A DNA stretch of 64,000 nucleotides from NCBI GenBank assembly GCA_964023275.1, contig OZ029919.1:3555367-3619366 (forward strand), read 5' to 3'. Source of the DNA: Norana najaformis. Taxonomy: Eukaryota; Annelida; Clitellata; Crassiclitellata; Hormogastridae. Below, piece by piece: positions 1-11,700 of this stretch. Within the stretch, counting starts at the first letter, position 1, and every line of letters starts with the position of its first letter. A model generated the notes under the pieces. It was not told the DNA's origin. It did not search any database and saw only the letters and a program-made list of their open reading frames with translations. Made by a program: the position numbers and the translations under genes.

Positions 1-865
1 AAGGAGTTCCGGCAGATCCTACCCTGTCTCCTCGGGCGAGCGTTGATGGGGCAGCTGCAGGGAGATAATAGTGATCGCAGAACGGTAGCAACTGGTGGGT
101 CGCCGACTCTGCTGAGCGCCCTTGAAGCGACGCAGACTGCGATGAAGACCCGGCGGGAGTGTATTTCCTCAAGGGCGACCGCTAATCGCTGCGAGCACAG
201 GGATCTGCGGGTCACGGCCGTCTACCGGGCGGAGGGTCAGAAGGTCATTCTCGTTCCTTTGAAAAGTAGCTTGAGTGACCCCTAAGATCCTCCGGTTCCT
301 CCTCGACTCTGGACTTAGTTTCTCTCACTGCTGCTAGACATTTGTAAAGTGTATAGCTAATACGATCGTTGAAACTGAACAGCACCCCAACATTTTGGAA
401 CATGGTTGTCGTCGTTCGCTTTGCAATTCTTCTGGGCCAGTTTTTGTGCTTTCGATCCTGCTGAGCGAACGTCGTGTAACGACCTGGGCGAATTCTTAGC
501 GCAAAACTGTCTCTGTCACCAGCTGGTTTAAGCTGGGAATTAATGACAGGTCCTGCGAGGTGATGGCCCCTTGTCCAAGACCTTGGTATTCGCCAGTTCA
601 AGGGCCGAATAGAAGGAAAATGAGCTCCTCCCATGCGTTCCCCTTTCAGACATGGAAGCTTTACATTTTACTCATTATTATGCCGCAGATCCAGCCTTTC
701 TGCAGGCAACCCGCTCAAGACAGATCGCTTAATGAAGCGTCAGGTCAGGGTAGGTGATTCACGGGCGAGCAGGAATAGCAGCGGACGGCTAATGCGGCTA
801 ATAAATTATCTCGTCCATCATACAAACTCGCCATTACTTCATCTCCAGGAATTTCTGCGCAGATC
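1..865. other. Intergenic, no gene recognised
   Basis: The first 260 bases are relatively GC-rich with a short open frame at 43-285, which resembles no family I know. The rest has only short frames without splice or domain support. I see nothing that can be called a gene. Confidence 0.5.
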
Positions 866-1122
866 TTTCATTCAAAACTGAAAACACTCACTCTTCCGCA
901 GATCCTATCCTGGTTTCTCTTCTTCCCCTTAATCAATGCTGCAGATCCAATTCCAAAAATCACCTACCGTTGTCTGAGTGCTGGATATCGACCTGGAACC
1001 GAACCCTTCTTGCCTATCGATTTCGTTTTGACTGAGCGCCTTTGAATAAGCTGGTTCCCATGACTTAGCTTTCGTTGGGCGCTGTAGAAATCTCGGGTTT
1101 ACGATTACAATTACGATTTTGC
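866..1122 (+). mobile_element. Non-LTR retrotransposon 3' end (tail family A)
   Basis: The segment starts with a degenerate end of a reverse-transcriptase ORF (reading like S-K-L-K-T-L, the usual last residues of these ORF2 proteins). It continues into a 3' UTR that recurs in this window: ACCTGGAACCGAACCC, then CTGAGCGCC..GAATAAGCTGG, then GGGCGCTGTAGAAATCTCG, ending in loose TTACGATTACGATT repeats. Other plus-strand copies lie near 25.8, 29.4 and 31.1 kb; minus-strand copies lie near 22.9, 23.3, 28.9 and 43.8 kb. The repeating tail and the ORF remnant support a LINE rather than a SINE. Confidence 0.65.
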
Positions 1123-1379
1123 TCATAGTAGTGACGATGACGATAGGAAAATACAGTCGTTTTGAGTTGTCTTTTAAAGTAATGATTACAATTTGGAATG
1201 AAAATTCTTAGCAGAGACTGCACGTGGATGGTGAGACAATCTAGGGAGCACTAAAATGTCTCATGTTAGCTTCAGGCTACATGGCTAATTCTGCATTTTA
1301 AAATCTATTTAATTTACACAGGACAGCTAAATTTAATCTAAATTTAACTCGCAATTTCTCTTAATTTTACGCGTGTAAA

Positions 1380-1540
1380 TTTGCATATTAAGTAGTTGTA
1401 ACTTTTTTTACTATTTATAACAAAAGCATTCGGTTTTCACCAAAATATTCATCACTTCCAGCCTAGTTTAATGCAATGTTTTAGCAATTTTCGAATATTT
1501 CCAACTTTGTGAGGGTTTTCTTAGCCACGGTCATATTCAA
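1380..1540 (+). repeat. Dispersed repeat shared with 31.7 kb
   Basis: The stretch containing ACTATTTATA, GGTTTTCACC and CAACTTTGTGAG matches 31660-31790 in order and spacing with many substitutions. No coding capacity was recognised. It is probably a fragment of a non-autonomous DNA element. Confidence 0.45.
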
Positions 1541-2137
1541 CAAAACAGTAACTGTTTGACATTTTCACAAAAGATTTCGTAATCCAAACGCCTTCAAACG
1601 GGAAATTTGATCCTTTCTATTCTTCGCTAAAAACAAAATCTTGCCTCGACATCTGCTTTCAAAACATCCTTCCTTTATCTGATTCCTTCTCACAATGCGA
1701 ATATGAGAGAAAGCAGACTTGTGTTTGAAAACCCATAAAAGATCCTGACAATCATTCTGCATTGTTCACCTATTGCTTCCAGATGTATATGCTTCGACAG
1801 ATGGCGTTATAAATAATTTAACAAGACCGTTGGATGTCACTGACGATGATGTGACACGATCTGCTAAGAACATCGGATTTTCCAGGAAATGAAAAGTCAC
1901 TTCCTTCGTCAAAAGTAATTGGACTAAATTCTCAAAAAGAAATGACTGATGATATTGGAAGCAGACTATGACACGTCTACTGTTTCGCCAGTAACAGCTT
2001 TAGTCACATTTTCAGCTCATCCAAGCTGCCAGACTTTCTCGGATAATCTCTAATCTCTGCGTTCAGAGTTTTAAGAACTTCTTACAGTGCACTACAATTA
2101 ATTATTAAAGCCTATTCCTATAAGTGTATGTAATATT

Positions 2138-2265
2138 ATGTATATATGCGCACATTATGAACATAATACACACACATACATACATATAAACATAAATACA
2201 TACATACATGCATACATACATACATACGTACGTACGCACGTACATACATACATACGTACACAGAG
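2138..2265. repeat. (TACA)n microsatellite
   Basis: Imperfect tetranucleotide array of CATA/TACA units with interspersed CGTA variants. Open frames on both strands are artefacts of the repeat. Confidence 0.9.
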
Positions 2266-3084
2266 GCATATTTATGCAGGACACGTGGAGGTGGACTCCG
2301 CCACTGCCGTACTCGTGTGGTGCCAGTCCCAAGCCTGGATAAAGGAGGAGGGCGACGCTAATCTTCTTCGTTATGACACAGAGTCGTTAAACAGCAACTA
2401 CACTACACAGCTGGAGGTGGACTCCAGAATTCTGAAGGGAGTTTGACGGAGGCGGATATTGAATCATATGTCGTTAACATACCTCAGGAAAACTGACGTG
2501 AGGGTGTGTATGAATCATGTGTGTCATCCAGGATGCAGCTATGAATACCGGATCCCTGGGTCCTCCTCCTTCGGTCAGCCTGCCCTGCACATGGAATTAC
2601 TGAAGCAATGAGGAAACTATATGGCTGGATAGCCGGCTTGCGTCATCTTAACTGCACAAAACTCAGCAATGTGACATCATGCATACATATGCATATCTCC
2701 ATATGCAAATATATATATATATAAACCCTTGTCTTCCTTTGCAGGAAGGCGTCTTTAAATACATAAACTGCTAATCACTGAAGCCATATGACCGCATAAG
2801 CTTAGCTATATCATCCAGAAACACCTATCATCTTATGATAATCGCCGGATTTCTGAAACGTCCAGAAAAGCTGAGTCGTGGGAGTCAGCGTAATTACAGG
2901 CGCTTAGGAAAACAAAATCGGTAGGAGATATGGCCAGGTTCGAATCAGATTCCAAATCCAGATGAAAAACTTATGAAGGCGTCTCTAAACAAATAAACTC
3001 CTAGAGTCCCTAAATAAGCTAAAAATGCACACGTGGTACACTAGAACAGGTGATGTAATCTACGATCTTACCTTTTCAATCAAT

Positions 3085-3330
3085 CCCAACCTGATCCGTC
3101 GAATCCGATGTCTTCCTATTTCTCTCAGCTTAAACGCAACCCATCCTAACAGCTTCTCTCCCCTCCTCTCTCTGATCTTCTGGCAACCGGACTTGGTTCT
3201 TGACATGCATATTTGGACAATCCCACCGACTTGACGCAGCGCTCGTGAATAAGCTGGTGCCCTTAGCTTTTAAGTAGCGCTTTATAAGTTTTGAGTTTAC
3301 AATTACGATTTACGATTACGACCAGGCCAT
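3085..3330 (+). mobile_element. Non-LTR retrotransposon 3' end (tail family B)
   Basis: This copy matches 33145-33372: CTGATCC.TCGAATC, CCATTTCTCTCAGCTTAAA, CTTCTGGCAACCGGACTTGG, CTTGACATG, then a GAATAAGCTGGTG tail related to family A and a final TTTACGATT run. A shorter piece is at 35485-35545. The shared end suggests a sister family of tail A. Confidence 0.6.
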
Positions 3331-3334
3331 GTCG

Positions 3335-5090
3335 TATTTTAACCACGGTTTTAAAACTGACTTTGGACTTATAAATACCTTTCAAATAAGAATTATAATT
3401 ACAAATTTATTATAATGTAGTCAGTATTATTGGGACAAACATATATGCGTTCTCTCTCTCAGTGATGAGGGACACGTCACCGTCCCTCTGGGATCGCCGC
3501 CCCTAAGCTACTCCAACACTCTATCACTTCATCTAACCCCCTCTTTTGGCTACCCTACATCATGACTCTCATGCGTCGATTTTCGTCTGTTGTAGGGTAT
3601 ACCAGTAGATGTAATCTACCGCTTCTTCTACCACTGGGATTACCCTCGATCGGGTTTTCGTGGTTGCCCTTATCATTACCACGAGTTTGACTGTACTCAA
3701 TCCTCTCGATCAATGACAGTTTTAGGAACTGAGGAGTTTTGTGCCGAGTCTCCAGCAGACTTTGACGAGACAGCTACCGGGAGAAAGGAGAGCTACCGTC
3801 GACAGATTGCAGCAAGTGGGTTACCGACAGAACTGACCGCAACAGAGACAGATAAAGCAAGTGGCTGCAATCAGCGAATAACTGTACAAAGTGTACATGT
3901 ACAGCGTTCTTTTTGGCTATGCGTGGGCTATGCAATGTCAACAGAATCTGCTTAACTTCTCCTAACGAAGAATTTATTTAATATTAATCATTAAATATTA
4001 TTCAAAATTTTTAAATGTTATTAAATATTTAATATTTAATATCACTATTTAATATGAACGGGCTTTCGGGATACTGTTTAAATTTATCGCTGGCGTTTGT
4101 CGTCATCGATTTTTGTTGTGTCACATGACGATGTTAAACTCTGGAACTTGCTTCACCCTTGACGTTTAACTTCTGCGGATATTTGCACTGAGTTTATTGC
4201 AATTGGGAATTGTTGTAATTATCAAGTTAATATAAAATTAATTAGTCAATATTTAATATTCATTTTATTCACTATATATCAAAGATTGCGAGACTGATCC
4301 TACAGAACTAATCAAACTGATATAGAAGCATACATATAAAACAATCACCTTGTTTAATCATATATTATAACCGAGATATTGTATAAACATTAGATTTAAA
4401 AAATAAACAAAATTGCAGGCTGATATGCTGATTCTCTGTTCAACAATGTTCTGTTAACAATATTATTAATAAATATTAATTAATATTAATTAAATATTAA
4501 TAATATTATTATCAAATTCATTTGCCGTTGTTAACTGCAGTATAAGTATATATAGTACAAATAATTCACAAACAAGATCATTTTCTTAATTAAGCGACAG
4601 CAGATCACTGTTTGCAAATTTCATCAACCGATTTTGTTCAGTCGCTGCTATAGTCCAAGGTTTTGGCAGATCTTTGTTTCCAGGGCAAACAGAATACATG
4701 TAAAGTAAATTATGTAAGTTGGTGAAATTTATCAGCGCAAAAAAATACGTCAAAGGGACCAGCTTATATCAAATTAAGTCCGCAAGAGGCAGGTTTTTGG
4801 TCGGTTTCGGCGCTAGGTCAATGTCCGGGAGATCAACCCGCATGAAGTACACACTCGGTATTTCCTCAAAGGCATTGGTGAGAACCAGCATATTCTAAAC
4901 CTTCAATAAATACCAAAAAACTATAAAACAGTTCGGGGTACGTCATGTTTAAAGTCAAATATCAAATGTCGGGTAGGAGGGCAGGCAAGCAACTACGGCG
5001 GATGGTGGTAAGAGTAGGACCGACGAGGAAGACAAAGAATGGAAGGAATCGAAGTAGGCAAAAGTCTCAAATACTCTAAAATAATATTTA
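3335..5090. other. Intergenic, AT-rich, no gene recognised
   Basis: Around 3960-4060 and 4440-4515 the sequence consists of TTAATATT-type palindromic AT-rich DNA. The frame at 3713-3955 has no recognisable homologue and no supporting splice sites. Nothing else is supported. Confidence 0.5.
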
Positions 5091-5115
5091 GGTGGTTCAG
5101 TTCATTCAGAAATAC

Positions 5116-5121
5116 TTTATT
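5116..5121 (-). terminator. Candidate polyadenylation signal of the antistasin gene
   Basis: AATAAA on the minus strand lies about 265 bases after the stop codon of the tail exon (5387-5385). It is the first strong hexamer I see there, so the 3' UTR probably ends near 5.1 kb. This is inference from position only. Confidence 0.4.
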
Positions 5122-5384
5122 TTCTTTAAAGCACTGTACTTTAGCAGTACAGTACCAAAGCAGATAAGTACGAACTTCAAGTGATTGGCTCAAAGTCAAG
5201 TTCATTTGGTTTAAACCTTGGAATACTCTCCACGGATGCGTATTAAGTATTAGCGTTTTAGTGAGTATGCGGATATAGAGCAGAAGTAATTATCGTGGTC
5301 TAAATGCAGATAGCTCATGAACGTGTTCATACAGAAGCGCGATTTCTTGTTCAGAGGCTTCTTGCGTTCATCAGGTTTTTTGGC

Positions 5385-5510
5385 TCAGGCTGTAGACTCC
5401 GGAAAATCGTCGATTGGCACCTTTTGAATGTCGCTTGCCTCTACAACGTGCTTCTGGTACGTGGGGGGCTTGCTTTTTTTCTCCTGGAGTGGATTGCTGA
5501 ATTCGACGTC
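5385..5510 (-). other. Cytoplasmic tail exon of the antistasin gene (PPxY)
   Basis: The exon is bounded by tgtattttgcag and a TGA stop. It is too short to be found by ORF length but keeps phase 0 with the donor at 7658. The 41 residues run DVEFSNPLQEKK..., contain PPTY (tail residues 15-18), a PPxY motif typical of WW-domain ligands, and end in an acidic stretch. Hydrophilic composition fits a cytoplasmic tail directly after the transmembrane helix. Confidence 0.75.
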
Positions 5511-5615
5511 CTGCAAAATACACACTTTTTAAGAACAAGGGTACTAATTTCTAAACCATTATACTTAATTGAGCACTACTTAAAATCAATTAGCGTTGGA
5601 AATAATAAAAAAAAA

Positions 5616-5705
<90 letters not shown>

Positions 5706-8700
5706 AACTTATAGGGCACCACTGTAACAGCACTGCTCTCAAGTTGTTGATCTTCCACGCCTGCATCCAGTATGAAATTAAAGTGCATCATGTAAATTCG
5801 TTTATGATAATACCCCGAAAACTTCTATAGCGCCACTGTAATAAACCTCAAGGCATCAGGCGATAGTCGCTGCAAAATCGGTATGTCCATTTCCAGGGTG
5901 GGTTCGGTCGAAAGTTGGAGAGAAATCCGGGTTGCCAATCCATGCAATCGGTAAGAAAGATGGCATCAAGGTGCTATCAGATGACGCTAATCGACTACAT
6001 TTGTGATCATCAAAGTCTGCCGATGTCTTATTCCCAGCAATTAAGACTATAGTGGGTGGTCGGGTCTATCGGGTTACTGGCCTGCGTGCATGCACATTGA
6101 ACAGCCTTCCGGCAACTATTCAGAAAGCCGAGAGTGTCCACGCTTTCAAATAAACTAGCAAAACTCTATACATTATTTCATTCTTAGCACTTGCGCTAAT
6201 AGCTAACACTGTAAAGCATTCTAGTAATTGCTCGCTGCTTATGATGCCATATAAACTGTCGTCATTACCTGTACAATAACAACCGATAAGAAAGGTTGTT
6301 AAGTTGTGTAATATTATTTTAAAATCTGTCGTTTTTTCGTTTAGGAAGTTCAGTTTCACACGATCGAGAACAATAAACCAGAACTTCAATTTATGGCTGC
6401 GAGATATGTAGCCTCTTTAGTGGGTCTACCTACAAAAGGCCTACTTTGGTTCTACACATGAGTGCAGCTATAGTTCAATTCTGGGTGATGAAAAATGCGG
6501 ATTCTCGATTAAGAATCAATGGAAAAATTATTTTCAAGCTTATTGTCGAATCTGCACCATTGCATTCAAAGTGTATCAGATAGTTAAGGCCTTCTGAAGC
6601 TTGTACAGAGGTAGCGTAAGCTTACCTTTCTGATGGCAGCCGAAGGACGATGGTTTCGGAAATAACGAATTGTTACCTATTTTGTTTCAAGACAAACACA
6701 CAAATGATCAACCACTTAAAGAAGGCTTGCATAAAAATTATATTAATATCACTATTTATTTCCATAGATTAACATTTTTATTACGCCCTCGCAGTAAATA
6801 TCAATTAATTTGCTTGCAATCAATAGGTGGCGACACAGTGAATTTGCTACAGATCGTAGAATTACATCGTCATTTGTTGCTTACGTCATTAATTTCCAAA
6901 ACATGAAAGTACTCCTTTTCTCCATTGTTTTTGTGATGACAAGGTATATTTTACAACTCTAAGAAACACGTTTTAACGTTTTGATGTTCAACACCTGCGT
7001 TTTGTGCATGAGTTGTTTAAGAAGCCGTTTATGCTGTGAATTTCTTATAGGCCGTACGCATAATTACTGGGAGCCGTCCGTAGTATAGGCCACGTTTATT
7101 ATTTCTAGGCTAAATAGCTTCTAAAGGGCTAATGTATATACATATATACTACTCGGAAGCACCCAGAATTCGATAATTGTTAAAGAGCTTACAAAACCGA
7201 ATGCGAAGGTTATTTATCTGCTGATTTCGAAAATAGTTATTCGCCCTATACAAAATGGTTACAAATGCATTATAAGCAAGCTGGATACATCTGAATTATT
7301 AATTTCACAAGCTGTCCATGACTAACATCTGAAAATCACTGGTAGCGCTACAGATTCTAACAGGTCACCATCATGCTAACAAAAGGCTAACATAGAATAC
7401 ATGCACTAGAGATGATAGTCTACAAGCACTACAGAAGTAGCCAAAATAATATTTCATAGCACCTAGTAAAATTCAGAAATGCTAGGCTGTCCCCAACAGC
7501 AACGTTATATTATGCAGGACATGTAAAGCATATACAACGAAATTCCTATGATTTTGCTCTACTGTATTACGTTAGCAAAAATTGATTAGATGAAGTCATC
7601 AGCTTAATTGCATGAAATTATAATGGAGCAGAAAAAGGAATGACAAAGTGCTACTTACGAGAATTACTACAGCCGCAGCAACAAACATCACCAGAGCACA
7701 AACAAGCAGTACGATGGCGGTGACAGATAAAGGCCGGTAATCGTCGCACGCTGATCCAACGCATGGGTTGCACTCGCACATTACGCACCCATTACTGTCG
7801 GCTTTCAGTCCGAAGCGACATTCAAGATGGCATTCTGTCTGTGGACAAGGATTGCATTCGCATTTCTCACAACCGTTTGCATCCTTCTTGAATCCATTTG
7901 CGCAGTACATTCGGCATAGAGATCGAGGACATGTTTCACACTGGCATGTGTCACAACCGTTGGCGTCCTTCTTGAACCCGTTCTCACAGTGCATTAGGCA
8001 CTGAGATCGAGGACATGTTTCGCACACGCATGTGTCACAACCGTTGGCGTCCTTCTTGAATCCATTCTCGCAGTGCATCCTGCAAATTGCTGGCGAACAA
8101 GTGTTGCACTCACATGTTGGACAGCCATTTGAGTCGTTCTTGAACCCATTTGCGCAGTACATTCGGCACTGAGATCGAGGACATGTTTCGCACTCGCATG
8201 TGTCACAACCGTTGGCATCCTTCTTGTAGCCATTTTCACAGGCCATTCTACAACGTACCGGTGAGCAAGTGTTACACTTCACATGTTGGGCAGCCATTGG
8301 AGTCGTTTTTGAATCCGTTTACACAGTGCATGAGACACTGAGACCGAGGACATGTTTCACACTGGCATGTGTCGCAACCGTTGGCGTCCTTCTTGAACCC
8401 GTTCTCGCAGTACATTCGGCACTGAGATCGAGGACATGTTTCACACTCGCATGTGTCACAACCGTTGACGTCCTTCTTGAATCCATTCTCGCAGTGCATC
8501 CTGCAAATTGCTGGCGAACATGTGTTGCACTCACATGTTGGACAGCCATTGGAGTCGTTTTTGAATCCGTTTGCACAGTGCATGAGACACTGAGACCGAG
8601 GACATGTTTCACACTGGCATGTGTCACAACCGTTGGCGTCCTTCTTGAACCCGTTCTCGCAGTACATTCGGCATAGAGATCGAGGACATGTTTCACACTC

Positions 8701-11700
8701 GCATGTGTCACAACCGTTGACGTCCTTCTTGAATCCATTCTCGCAGTGCATCCTGCAAATTGCTGGCGAACAGGTGTTGCACTCACATGTTGGACAGCCA
8801 TTGGAGTCGTTTTTGAACCCATTTGCGCAGTACATTCGGCACTGAGATCGAGGACATGGTTCGCACTCGCATGTGTCACAACCGTTGGCATCCTTCTTGA
8901 ATCCATTCTCGCAGTGCATCCTGCAAATTGCTGGCGAACATGTGTTACACTCACATGTTGGACAGCCATTTGAGTCGTTTTTGAATCCGTTTGCACAGTG
9001 CATGAGACACTGAGACCGAGGACATGTTTCACACTGGCATGTGTCGCAACCGTTGGCATCCTTCTTGAACCCGTTCTCACAGTGCATTAGGCACTGAGAT
9101 CGAGGACATGTTTCGCACTCGCATGTGTCACAACCGTTGGCATCCTTCTTGTAGCCATTCTCACAGGCCATTCTACAACGTACCGGTGAGCAAGTGTTAC
9201 ACTCACATGTTGGGCAGCCATTGGAGTCGTTTTTGAATCCGTTTGCACAGTGCATGAGACACTGAGACCGAGGACATGTTTCACACTGGCATGTGTCGCA
9301 ACCGTTGGCATCCTTCTTGAACCCATTTGCGCAGTACATTAGGCACTGAGATCGAGGACATGTTTCGCACTCGCATGTGTCACAACCATTGGCATCCTTC
9401 TTGAATCCATTCTCGCAGTGCATCCTGCAAATTGCTGGCGAACAGGTGTTGCACTCACATGTTGGGCAGCCATTGGAGTCGTTTTTGAATCCGTTTGCAC
9501 AGTGCATGAGACACTGAGACCGAGGACATGTTTCACACTGGCATGTGTCGCAACCGTTGGCATCCTTTTTGAACCCGTTCTCACAGTGCATTAGGCACTG
9601 AGATCGAGGACATGTTTCGCACTCGCATGTGTCACAACCGTTGGCATCCTTCTTGTAGCCATTTTCACAGGCCATTCTACAACGTACCGGTGAGCAAGTG
9701 TTACACTCACATGTTGGGCAGCCATTGGAGTCGTTTTTGAATCCGTTTACACAGTGCATGAGACACTGAGACCGAGGACATGTTTCACACTGGCATGTGT
9801 CGCAACCGTTGGCGTCCTTCTTGAACCCGTTCTCGCAGTACATTCGGCACTGAGATCGAGGACATGTTTCACACTCGCATGTGTCACAACCGTTGACGTC
9901 CTTCTTGAATCCATTCTCGCAGTGCATCCTGCAAATTGCTGGCGAACATGTGTTGCACTCACATGTTGGACAGCCATTGGAGTCGTTTTTGAATCCGTTT
10001 GCACAGTGCATGAGACACTGAGACCGAGGACATGTTTCACACTGGCATGTGTCACAACCGTTGGCGTCCTTCTTGAACCCGTTCTCGCAGTACATTCGGC
10101 ATAGAGATCGAGGACATGTTTCACACTCGCATGTGTCACAACCGTTGACGTCCTTCTTGAATCCATTCTCGCAGTGCATCCTGCAAATTGCTGGCGAACA
10201 GGTGTTGCACTCACATGTTGGACAGCCATTGGAGTCGTTTTTGAACCCATTTGCGCAGTACATTCGGCACTGAGATCGAGGACATGGTTCGCACTCGCAT
10301 GTGTCACAACCGTTGGCATCCTTCTTGAATCCATTCTCGCAGTGCATCCTGCAAATTGCTGGCGAACATGTGTTACACTCACATGTTGGACAGCCATTTG
10401 AGTCGTTTTTGAATCCGTTTGCACAGTGCATGAGACACTGAGACCGAGGACATGTTTCACACTGGCATGTGTCGCAACCGTTGGCATCCTTCTTGAACCC
10501 GTTCTCACAGTGCATTAGGCACTGAGATCGAGGACATGTTTCGCACTCGCATGTGTCACAACCGTTGGCATCCTTCTTGTAGCCATTCTCACAGGCCATT
10601 CTACAACGTACCGGTGAGCAAGTGTTACACTCACATGTTGGGCAGCCATTGGAGTCGTTTTTGAATCCGTTTGCACAGTGCATGAGACACTGAGACCGAG
10701 GACATGTTTCACACTGGCATGTGTCGCAACCGTTGGCATCCTTCTTGAACCCATTTGCGCAGTACATTAGGCACTGAGATCGAGGACATGTTTCGCACTC
10801 GCATGTGTCACAACCATTGGCATCCTTCTTGAATCCATTCTCGCAGTGCATCCTGCAAATTGCTGGCGAACAGGTGTTGCACTCACATGTTGGGCAGCCA
10901 TTGGAGTCGTTTTTGAATCCGTTTGCACAGTGCATGAGACACTGAGACCGAGGACATGTTTCACACTGGCATGTGTCGCAACCGTTGGCATCCTTTTTGA
11001 ACCCGTTCTCACAGTGCATTAGGCACTGAGATCGAGGACATGTTTCGCACTCGCATGTGTCACAACCGTTGGCATCCTTCTTGTAGCCATTCTCACAGGC
11101 CATTCTACAACGTACCGGTGAGCAAGTGTTACACTCACATGTTGGGCAGCCATTGGAGTCGTTTTTGAATCCGTTTGCACAGTGCATGAGACACTGAGAC
11201 CGAGGACATGTTTCACACTGGCATGTGTCGCAACCGTTGGCATCCTTCTTGAACCCATTTGCGCAGTACATTAGGCACTGAGATCGAGGACATGTTTCGC
11301 ACTCGCATGTGTCACAACCGTTGGCATCCTTCTTGAATCCATTCTCGCAGTGCATCCTGCAAATTGCTGGCGAACAGGTGTTGCACTCACATGTTGGACA
11401 GCCATTTGAGTCGTTTTTGAATCCGTTTGCACAGTGCATGAGACACTGAGACCGAGGACATGTTTCACACTGGCATGTGTCGCAACCGTTGGCATCCTTC
11501 TTGAACCCATTTGCGCAGTACATTAGGCACTGAGATCGAGGACATGTTTCGCACTCGCATGTGTCACAACCATTGGCATCCTTCTTGAATCCATTCTCGC
11601 AGTGCATCCTGCAAATTGCTGGCGAACAGGTGTTGCACTCACATGTTGGGCAGCCATTGGAGTCGTTTTTGAATCCGTTTGCACAGTGCATGAGACACTG

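Noticed and set aside
2280..2450. GGAGGTGGACTCC direct repeats and TGGATAAAGGAGGAGG segment as a specific LINE type
   Set aside because: It resembles some retrotransposon UTRs, but I could not assign a family or find a second copy in the window.
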